Below, one piece after another: positions 54,690 through 61,524 of a stretch of 64,000 bases of DNA. The notes under the pieces are model-generated. The model searched no databases, was not told the origin of the DNA, and worked only from the letters and a program-made list of their open reading frames with translations. The position numbers were made by a program, and so were the translations under genes. The DNA is taken from NCBI RefSeq assembly GCF_004770995.1, contig NZ_RQHW01000042.1, forward strand, positions 62,001 to 126,000. The letters are read 5' to 3'. Each line of letters begins with the position of its first letter. The first letter of the stretch is position 1. This stretch comes from Leptospira idonii (lineage in GTDB: Bacteria > Spirochaetota > Leptospiria > Leptospirales > Leptospiraceae).

Positions 54690-56557
54690 TAAGTGCCGTG
54701 ATAAATCTCAACTAATTCTTCGATGTTTTTCTCTTCCGCATAACGTAGAGCTGATTTTCCGGTAGTATCTTCCAATTTAGGGTTTCCCCCGTGGAGTAGA
54801 AAGATTCTTCCTATCTCTAAAATGGAATCTCTTTTACCAGGATCGAACTGAAGTGCGAGTTCGGAAAGTATAGTTTTCCCTGATTTATCCGTGAGGTTCA
54901 AATTTGCTTTCCGATCTACTAGGAAAAGTACTAATTTTTTATCTATATCTGCCTGAGAGGACTCTTTCGCTTGTAAAAATCGAACCACTGCCTTTCTCAG
55001 TATGGTTTGGCCGTTGTTATCTGCCGCATCAATTTCCGCTCCATGACTTAGAAGTAAAGAGATTAGATCCGTATTGTATTTGTTTGATGCTATATGTAGA
55101 GCGGATAATCCTTGTTTGTTTTTGTCATTTGGGTTCACTCCTTTTGTTAGAAGTAGTTTGGTGGTTTCCAAAGCGTTTTTTTGATCTTTTTTATCCATCT
55201 CTTGTTTTGCAAGAGTCATCACTAAAGTTTCTTCGTCTTTATTCTTTTCTAGGGGATCCGCTTTTTTATTTAATAGAAGTTTTGCGATAGAAAATTGTTT
55301 TGTCGACAACGCCAAACGAAGAGGAGTTTCTTTTTCTTGTGTAGTTAAAGAATGAATGTCCGCATTTCGTTTCAGCAGTTCTTCTAAGACTTGCATGTTT
55401 CCTTGTTTGATTGCGATATGAACGGGTTCGTACCCTTCCGAGGAACGCCAATTCAGATCGGCTCCGTTTTTAATAAGAAAAATCGTAAGAGGGTGTTTCG
55501 ATGTTTCCAAAGATTCTTCCAGCGCCGATTTTCCTCCGCTGAGTTTTTGGTTGATGTCCGATTTGAAATCTAACAAAAGTTTGAGTGTGGAAGTGTCGTT
55601 TTTATGAAATGCGATTTCGAATAAGGTTTGGTTTTCTTTGCCTTTTAGATCCGCAGACAGTCCTTTTTGAAGGAGCAATTTTAAAATCGAAGAATTGTTT
55701 TGTGAATATGCTTTGAAACTGAGAGGTTCATTTTTTTCATCCGTAATTTCCAGCTTTCCATTCCTTGCCAAAAGAAGTTCCAATCCTTGAGTAAAGGATT
55801 TTTCAATCGAAAGAGAAAGTGGAGTGATGGAGTTGTTGTCTCTCAGATTGGGATCGGATCCTGCATCCAGAAGTATCGTTGTCAGTTTTAGGTTTTTGGA
55901 ATCGATCGCAGTGAAAATAGGAGTCCTTCCGGTTAATTCAGGTAAGTTGGGATCGGCTCCGCTTTGGATCAAATGGTTTATGGAATCGAATTTCGCCTTT
56001 TCTACTGCGAAAAACAAAGGTGATTTTCGAAGATTATTGCGAAGATTCACATCTGCATGACTTTCCACTAAGGTCTTTTGAACAGGTAAATTCGACTTTA
56101 ATACCGCGATATGAAGAGGAGTGTTTCCTTCTCCGTCGTAAGCGTTCGTATCCGCCCCTTTTTCGATCAGAGATTTGATTTGGTTTGTAAAACGGGAAGT
56201 TACAAGATAGTGAAGCAGTGTTTTTCCCGTAAAATCCCTTCTGTTGAGATCCGCACCCGCAGCCACCAAACTATCGAATTGTTTTTGTTTTCCTTTTTCT
56301 ACGGCTAACATCAATAAGGATTTCCCTTCCTCATCGGATGAGTTGGGATCTCCTCCTTTTTCTATGGCAAGGTCCAGATCTTTCGGAGTCCCTTTGAGGA
56401 GGATTTTTACCAGATCGGGTTTGTTTTCTTCGGAGGAAGAAGAGTTTACTTTTGATTTTGCGGATTCTAAATCGTTTTGTCCATATAACAACGGAAAGTT
56501 GAAGAAAAAAAGAAAATGAGAAAGAAGGATCAATTTAAATATATTATAAGAATTCAT
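54689..56557 (-). CDS. secreted ankyrin-repeat protein
   Basis: A 622-residue protein with a signal peptide (about 1-26, FFFNFPLLYGQ). Nearly the whole mature part is ankyrin repeats of about 33 residues, roughly 16 of them, such as GNTPLHIAVLKSNLPVQKTL and GRTPIFTAIDSKNLKLTTIL. Ankyrin repeats mediate protein binding. It is the first gene of a three-gene operon with two cyclic-nucleotide-binding proteins, although it is exported and they look cytoplasmic. The 191-base gap upstream contains a CCCCT/AGGGG hairpin with T5 on the plus strand (56693-56718). Confidence 0.87.
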   Translation of the reverse strand: MNSYNIFKLILLSHFLFFFNFPLLYGQNDLESAKSKVNSSSSEENKPDLVKILLKGTPKDLDLAIEKGGDPNSSDEEGKSLLMLAVEKGKQKQFDSLVAAGADLNRRDFTGKTLLHYLVTSRFTNQIKSLIEKGADTNAYDGEGNTPLHIAVLKSNLPVQKTLVESHADVNLRNNLRKSPLFFAVEKAKFDSINHLIQSGADPNLPELTGRTPIFTAIDSKNLKLTTILLDAGSDPNLRDNNSITPLSLSIEKSFTQGLELLLARNGKLEITDEKNEPLSFKAYSQNNSSILKLLLQKGLSADLKGKENQTLFEIAFHKNDTSTLKLLLDFKSDINQKLSGGKSALEESLETSKHPLTIFLIKNGADLNWRSSEGYEPVHIAIKQGNMQVLEELLKRNADIHSLTTQEKETPLRLALSTKQFSIAKLLLNKKADPLEKNKDEETLVMTLAKQEMDKKDQKNALETTKLLLTKGVNPNDKNKQGLSALHIASNKYNTDLISLLLSHGAEIDAADNNGQTILRKAVVRFLQAKESSQADIDKKLVLFLVDRKANLNLTDKSGKTILSELALQFDPGKRDSILEIGRIFLLHGGNPKLEDTTGKSALRYAEEKNIEELVEIYHGT

Positions 56558-56748
56558 TTTTATCTTTATAGAGAAACCACATCTATTGGGAAGGATCGGT
56601 TTCTTCGAGTCGGCTTTGTGTAGAGGGGATGGGCAAAAAAAATAAAGATTCGGCTTACGATTTGCTTTTGATCTTTCATTCCCTCCTTTGCTCCCCTCTG
56701 AAAAAAATAGGGGTTTTTACGGATAGGTCAAGGTTTTTTGAAAATCGA

Positions 56749-57357
56749 TCAGTCTTCTTCGGGGAGAAGAGGGGTGAGAAAGAAGGAAATGAACTCTAAT
56801 TTGCCTCTCATTGAGGACTTATCGTAGATAGAAGCGGTCTGATTTTCTACTGTACGTAGACTTTTTTGACGAACTCCTGCGATTTGCTGATGGGAAAAAC
56901 CTCTCAACAGTAGGATGGCGATTTCTTTTTCCGTATCCGTCAATTTCCATTCCTCCATCTGCGCACTCACTTCCTGCCAAAAACCGGAAGATGGATTTTT
57001 TAAAATGCGGTTCGTCCTTTTGAGATCGTGGATGACTGTTTGTGCCTGACCGTTTTCCCCCTCTTCTATCTTTAATTCTTTGTACAAAATGAAGATCGTA
57101 AGGAAGGAGGAGAGAGCAATGAAGGATTCTACGGTAGCTACCACAACCCGGTAGCGGTCGAAAATGTCCGGAGGACTCACCAAAGTATAGACTTCTTCCA
57201 CAATCCAGAGCAGGAGTGAGAAAAAATAGAACCATAAGAATGGAATTCTGTATTGTCTGAGATTCATGAAACCTTTGGTTCTATCGATTTTGCTCAAACT
57301 AGGTCTGATTTCAAGGATATTCTTTAGTAGTTTTCCACAATTGCGGTGATCCTCCAT
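56749..57357 (-). CDS. membrane-anchored LuxR-type transcription regulator
   Basis: A 202-residue protein. The ATG at 57357 is chosen because GAGGCAAAGGA precedes it; a longer start at 57468 would overlap the divergent lipoprotein gene. Two membrane helices (about 37-57 and 68-92) are followed by a C-terminal HTH of LuxR type: LTDTEKEIAILLLRGFSHQQIA, then RTVENQTASIYDKSSMRGKLEF. A LuxR regulator with two membrane helices and no receiver would be controlled at the membrane. It is 34 bases from the divergent ankyrin lipoprotein gene, a possible target. Confidence 0.8.
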   Translation of the reverse strand: MEDHRNCGKLLKNILEIRPSLSKIDRTKGFMNLRQYRIPFLWFYFFSLLLWIVEEVYTLVSPPDIFDRYRVVVATVESFIALSSFLTIFILYKELKIEEGENGQAQTVIHDLKRTNRILKNPSSGFWQEVSAQMEEWKLTDTEKEIAILLLRGFSHQQIAGVRQKSLRTVENQTASIYDKSSMRGKLEFISFFLTPLLPEED

Positions 57358-57391
57358 TCCTTTGCCTCGGTTTTTCTGAGACAATGAGGGT

Positions 57392-57856
57392 ATGAAACAA
57401 AAATTTTTGTCTCTTCTCGTTTTGGCCCTGACCCTCGGGGGATGTGTGGTACCTCCTGAAAGAACCACGAGCCGTTCCCAAAATCTTTATTTCCAGGTGG
57501 CGATTGGAAATTCGGAAAATGTCCGCAATTTATTACAAAGAGGATATAATCCGGATCTTCCCGAAGACACATACGACAGGATGACTCCTTTGATGGTCGC
57601 ATCCAAGGAAGGACATGACGAAGTCGTCCGAGTCCTTTTGGCCTTTCGAGCCAATCCGAACGCCAAGTCTAGAAACGGACACACTGCACTCATGATGGCG
57701 GCATACAACCGCTACCCGAAAGTCGTCAAATTGCTCTTAGATGCAGGAGCGGATCCTAACATTCAATCCGACGCAGGTCACACCGCTTTATCCGAGATCC
57801 TGCTCACCGAAAAAGAGGAGATCGTCCATCTTTTGGAAGAGAAAGGAGCCAAATAA
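57392..57856 (+). CDS. small ankyrin-repeat lipoprotein
   Basis: A 154-residue lipoprotein (signal ending LTLGGC) with about four ankyrin repeats (YDRMTPLMVASKEGHDEVV, GHTALMMAAYNRYPKVVKLL, GHTALSEILLTEKEEIVHLL). Directly after the acylated Cys codon begins a dispersed GTGTGGTACCTC repeat (57444-57455), which encodes the VVPP stretch. It is divergent from the LuxR gene and followed after three bases by a Cys-rich lipoprotein gene. Confidence 0.88.
   Translation: MKQKFLSLLVLALTLGGCVVPPERTTSRSQNLYFQVAIGNSENVRNLLQRGYNPDLPEDTYDRMTPLMVASKEGHDEVVRVLLAFRANPNAKSRNGHTALMMAAYNRYPKVVKLLLDAGADPNIQSDAGHTALSEILLTEKEEIVHLLEEKGAK
57444..57455 (+). repeat. GTGTGGTACCTC repeat word, copy E, in ankyrin lipoprotein
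   Basis: Exact 12-mer shared with copies B and D, overlapping the codons right after the lipobox Cys. Confidence 0.7.
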
Positions 57857-57859
57857 TTT

Positions 57860-58207
57860 ATGAAGGTTTGGCTTTTTTGCCTATTGTTCCTCTCAGGGGT
57901 TTTTGTTTTCGGAAACTGCTCCAACGTCAGCACGAGCAGATCCTCTTGCATCAACAGATGCAGTGCGGAACAGACGTTATGTTTTTTGGGTACTTACCAA
58001 CAAACAAATATGGGAGGGACAGGATCTGCCTTACTTTGCACGGGATATTTTTTAGCCTGCGAATCTAAATGCCCTGGAGGCGGAGGAGGTACCACAACCA
58101 GAACGAGATCCAGCGGCTCTAGCACAAGAAGCAGCGGAGGAGGTGGTGGTGGTTCCGGAGGAGGGAGCAGCGGATCGGGCGGAGGCCATGGGGGCAGCGG
58201 CCACTGA
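57860..58207 (+). CDS. small Cys-rich lipoprotein with Gly/Ser-rich tail
   Basis: A 115-residue protein with a signal ending VFGNC. The middle (about 21-73) has six Cys residues in a spaced pattern (CINRCSAEQTLC, later CTGYFLACESKC), suggesting three disulfides. From about 74 the tail is Gly, Ser and some Thr/Arg, ending GGGHGGSGH. The low-complexity tail looks like a spacer or cell-wall-type extension. No family is recognised. It follows the ankyrin lipoprotein gene after three bases. Confidence 0.75.
   Translation: MKVWLFCLLFLSGVFVFGNCSNVSTSRSSCINRCSAEQTLCFLGTYQQTNMGGTGSALLCTGYFLACESKCPGGGGGTTTRTRSSGSSTRSSGGGGGGSGGGSSGSGGGHGGSGH
58085..58096 (-). repeat. TGTGGTACCTCC repeat word, copy F, in Cys-rich lipoprotein
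   Basis: On the plus strand GGAGGTACCACA; its reverse complement is shared with copies D and E. It encodes the GGTT part of the Gly-rich tail. Confidence 0.6.
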
Positions 58208-58329
58208 TATATTTCATTCCATTTGTCAGACCGAAACGAAGCGGAAAAAGAAGATGTGAAAACGCAAAAGGGATCACAGGGAATGAAAGGGATTCCCTTA
58301 GGTCTCGGTTTTGTAATCGGTCGATTTGG

Positions 58330-59427
58330 CTAAGGGCCTTCATCCAAGAGTTTTTTTACAATTCCCCTCATCCCTTTGCCATATAGGGACTCCACTTCTT
58401 GCAAAGTGACAAGGAAAGGATAGTCATCCGATCTTTGGCGAAATCGAATCTCTTCGGGGAATGAATAAGACTGGCAAACATCTCTGCAAAACACCAGCGA
58501 ATAGTCGTTTGTTGTTTGTGTAGGATAAAGATAAAGCCCGTATTCGCTTCGAATCATTGGAGGGCCGAACGTTTCAATGCGGGAAGGAAAGGTTCTTGCG
58601 AAAGAATCCAAATAAGCAGCCAGAACGAATTCGTTCATTCCCTCGTAAATTTCCACACCTATTTTAGGATTCCCATCAAATGCAAGTTTGCTGGCAATCT
58701 TTAGGCTGTCCCAAAAGCCGACCGCTTCCGAATTGTGATTTTTTCGGATTTCAGGATAAGGGTATTTGATTTTTTTGAGAACCTTGTTTTTCGCTTCTGC
58801 GCCTAAAGTTTGTTCAATGAGGATGAGGGTTGCTTCTACGGCAGATGAAACTCCTGCGGAGGAAATTAAATTTCTGTCTTTGGTGAATTTAAGATCTTTT
58901 TTCCAATCCAGATCCGGATATTTTTTTTCCAAATCGGCTCTGGAGCTGGCGTGAGTCGTAATTTGATACTTTGAGAATTGTTTGGATTCTCCTATGATTT
59001 TCGCTCCTTCGCAGATGGAGAGGAATTGTTTGTCCGTATTGGATTTTATGAAGTTCAAAATCAAAGGATCTGTTTCATGGAAGACAGCAGGAAGTATGAT
59101 GATGTCCGGTTTTAAGGAAAGATCTTGGAGGCTGAGATGAGGTTGTAAAAAAATTCCCTTCCAAACGGAAACAGGTTTTCCCGTTTGAGAAGCGATTTGA
59201 ACGTCTATCTGTCCCGTTGCGGAAAGCAGATAAAAAGGAATGAGTAGATCTGTGATTTCAGTGCCTTTTTCGTCCGCAATCAAAATCGCTTTTTTTCTTT
59301 TGGAAGTAGGATTCGGTGAGTATCGATGAGAGATCGAAGCAGGAGGCTCTTCCGTTTTTTGAAACTCATCTAACTGAGCACAGTCGATGATAAAAACGGA
59401 TAGTAGAAGAAGATAAAGAAGTTTCAC
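58330..59427 (-). CDS. DJ-1/PfpI-family lipoprotein
   Basis: A 365-residue protein with a lipoprotein signal ending FIIDC. A DJ-1/PfpI glutamine-amidotransferase-like domain (about 45-215) follows: KAILIADEKGTEITDLLIPF, PDIIILPAVF, and the nucleophile elbow LSICEGAKIIGES with the reactive Cys. The C-terminal ~140 residues (NPKIGVEIYEGMNEFVLAAYLD) are not recognised; Cys residues in FCRDVCQSY may form a disulfide. Export of a DJ-1-like protein is unusual. It starts two bases after the cyclase gene and is probably co-transcribed with it. Confidence 0.78.
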   Translation of the reverse strand: MKLLYLLLLSVFIIDCAQLDEFQKTEEPPASISHRYSPNPTSKRKKAILIADEKGTEITDLLIPFYLLSATGQIDVQIASQTGKPVSVWKGIFLQPHLSLQDLSLKPDIIILPAVFHETDPLILNFIKSNTDKQFLSICEGAKIIGESKQFSKYQITTHASSRADLEKKYPDLDWKKDLKFTKDRNLISSAGVSSAVEATLILIEQTLGAEAKNKVLKKIKYPYPEIRKNHNSEAVGFWDSLKIASKLAFDGNPKIGVEIYEGMNEFVLAAYLDSFARTFPSRIETFGPPMIRSEYGLYLYPTQTTNDYSLVFCRDVCQSYSFPEEIRFRQRSDDYPFLVTLQEVESLYGKGMRGIVKKLLDEGP

Positions 59428-59429
59428 GA

Positions 59430-61514
59430 TTACCCTGCTTGTCTGTATATGATTTTGGCGCCTATTTTTAGGTTTCTATACAATTCTAAAAACGATTCAT
59501 TAGGAACAAGTCCTTCTTCGTCTCTGGAGAACTCAGGTCTCAGTCTTTTGAGATAATACATTCCCATTTCTCCTTTGTTTTTTGCAGGGATTTTTCCCCT
59601 GTATTCGCATTGGAAAAATCGTTTCACTTTATCGTAAGTCTCTTCGGAAAGATTGATCTCTCCCGGGGAACTGGAACTTTCCATTCTACTGGCCACATTC
59701 ACTGTGTCTCCCCATACATCATAAGCGAATTTCGTTTTCCCCACGATGCCTGCAACTACGGAACCCGTGTGAATTCCCACACGAATCTCCCAGAATGTTT
59801 GGCCTAACATCTCTTTTACGGTTTTGATCTGCTTCATAAAGGATTTGATTTCCATAGCAAACAAACAAGCGTCCACAGGATGAGTGAAGTTTCCTTGAGG
59901 AAGACCTCCCGCAGCCATATAAGAGTCTCCGATTGTTTTCAACTTTTCGAAGTTATGCCTTACCGCAATGTCATCGAATTGGGAAAAACATGCATCCAAC
60001 TGATCGATCAAATCTTCAGGAGAGAGTGCTTCTGCGGAAGATGTGAAGTTTTTGAAATCGGTAAAAAGGATGGTGGCGGATTCGTATTCCATAGGAACGA
60101 CTTCTCCTTTCTCCATCAGTTCTTCTGCAAGTTCTCCCGGCAGGATATTCTTTAAGAATCGAATCGTTTTTTCTTTCTGGAATTCAAGATCTTTCAGAAG
60201 ATTCGAGTTGTGAATGGCACCTGCTACATGTTCGCAGAAAGAGTTGATTTCGATCAACTCGTCTTGGTTCCAACTGATTCCTCCTGTAAGTCTTGTGACA
60301 CAGATGATTCCAATGGTTTTGTTTTGTACTACCAAAGGGATTTGTGCGAAAGATTCCAAATCGAACGCATCGATGATCTTTTTGTCATAAGTAGAAAGTT
60401 TGTCAACGGAAGGGATCTTCTTCAAAAAGACAGGTTTCTTTTTGACAAAGGTGCGGTAAAGAGAGCCGGCCTCTTGTTTGAGAGGAACGTAAAAGTTTTT
60501 GAGAAAATTCGTTACCAATAAACCTTTGTTAAATATTTCTTTCGAAGGTAAAAAAGGGACTAGTCCGTCCCTTTTTTCATCCACAAGAAGGATGAATCCA
60601 AGCTCCACTCTATGATTAGATTTTAAAAATTGAAATACTTCCGAGATGATGTCGTCGATTTTACTGAAGGAGTTGATCTTGCGGACGAGCCTATATAAGG
60701 ATTCCAATTTTTGACGATTGGTTTCCAGAAGGTTTTTTTCACTTTGGATCTTTCTGTTTCTATCTTCCAATTCATCCAATAAGAATCCGGTTTCGATCGA
60801 ACCTGCGACGTAATCTCCGATGATTTTGATCTGATTGATCTCTTGTTCGTTGAGTTTTAAATTTCCTGAATAATCGAAAAGATCCAAAGTTCCGATGAAG
60901 TTTTGTCTCAGATACAATGGTACAATCAGCAAAGAACGGAGGTTTACCGAATTTTTGTTTTCTAATTCTACTCCGGAAGTTTGGTATTTCTCCAAGTCTT
61001 CGATGAAAAAACTTCTTTTCCTTTTCCATGCATACGCATGGGCATATTTTGTAACCGTCTCCGAGCTGATCGGGATTTGTCTCGATTTGATCCCTTCTTT
61101 TTTCTCTTCAGAGATATTATGAGGGAAATTACTATCGTAGAACACCAGTTCGTTGGTTTCCTGTCGAAACGTGTAAAGAACGTAATGAGGAACCTGGTAT
61201 TTGTCTTTAAAATATTTCGCTAAAATGACCAGTATATCTTTCAGATGTCTGCAGGAGTTGATTTCTCTCAGAAGAGAATCTAAGTCTGTCAACTGGGAAT
61301 ACGATCTGTACAGTTTGTCGGAAAACTCGTCCGATTTGTACTGAAGGTTCTTCATTACATTTTCTTTATCCTGCATCGCTTTTTCTTTCGCTTCCAATTG
61401 AGAAACGAAGTCTTGGATGGTTTTGTCTTTTTTATCCAGAACCCTATAGAGTTTTAGAATAAAAAGAAAAACGGAAAAAAGTAAAATGGATGTGAGAGTG
61501 AGTATTTCCAGCAT
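59430..61514 (-). CDS. class III adenylate/guanylate cyclase with membrane anchor and two GAF domains
   Basis: A 694-residue cyclase. One membrane helix (about 3-24) leads to a coiled coil, GAF 1 (about 90-250), another coil and GAF 2 (about 280-450). The catalytic domain has both metal Asp residues, D486 in LFTDFKNFT and D530 in KTIGDSYMAAGG, with the purine-site Lys before it. It also keeps Asp, Asn and Arg in AYDVWGDTVNVASRMES. It should be active. It follows the pseudo-cyclase gene after ten bases and precedes the DJ-1-like gene by two, so the three form an operon. Confidence 0.92.
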   Translation of the reverse strand: MLEILTLTSILLFSVFLFILKLYRVLDKKDKTIQDFVSQLEAKEKAMQDKENVMKNLQYKSDEFSDKLYRSYSQLTDLDSLLREINSCRHLKDILVILAKYFKDKYQVPHYVLYTFRQETNELVFYDSNFPHNISEEKKEGIKSRQIPISSETVTKYAHAYAWKRKRSFFIEDLEKYQTSGVELENKNSVNLRSLLIVPLYLRQNFIGTLDLFDYSGNLKLNEQEINQIKIIGDYVAGSIETGFLLDELEDRNRKIQSEKNLLETNRQKLESLYRLVRKINSFSKIDDIISEVFQFLKSNHRVELGFILLVDEKRDGLVPFLPSKEIFNKGLLVTNFLKNFYVPLKQEAGSLYRTFVKKKPVFLKKIPSVDKLSTYDKKIIDAFDLESFAQIPLVVQNKTIGIICVTRLTGGISWNQDELIEINSFCEHVAGAIHNSNLLKDLEFQKEKTIRFLKNILPGELAEELMEKGEVVPMEYESATILFTDFKNFTSSAEALSPEDLIDQLDACFSQFDDIAVRHNFEKLKTIGDSYMAAGGLPQGNFTHPVDACLFAMEIKSFMKQIKTVKEMLGQTFWEIRVGIHTGSVVAGIVGKTKFAYDVWGDTVNVASRMESSSSPGEINLSEETYDKVKRFFQCEYRGKIPAKNKGEMGMYYLKRLRPEFSRDEEGLVPNESFLELYRNLKIGAKIIYRQAG

Positions 61515-61524
61515 CTCTAACCTT

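Noticed and set aside
56693..56718. CCCCT/AGGGG hairpin followed by TTTTT on the plus strand
   Set aside because: No plus-strand gene ends before it; both neighbours are on the minus strand, where no T-tract follows. It may be chance.
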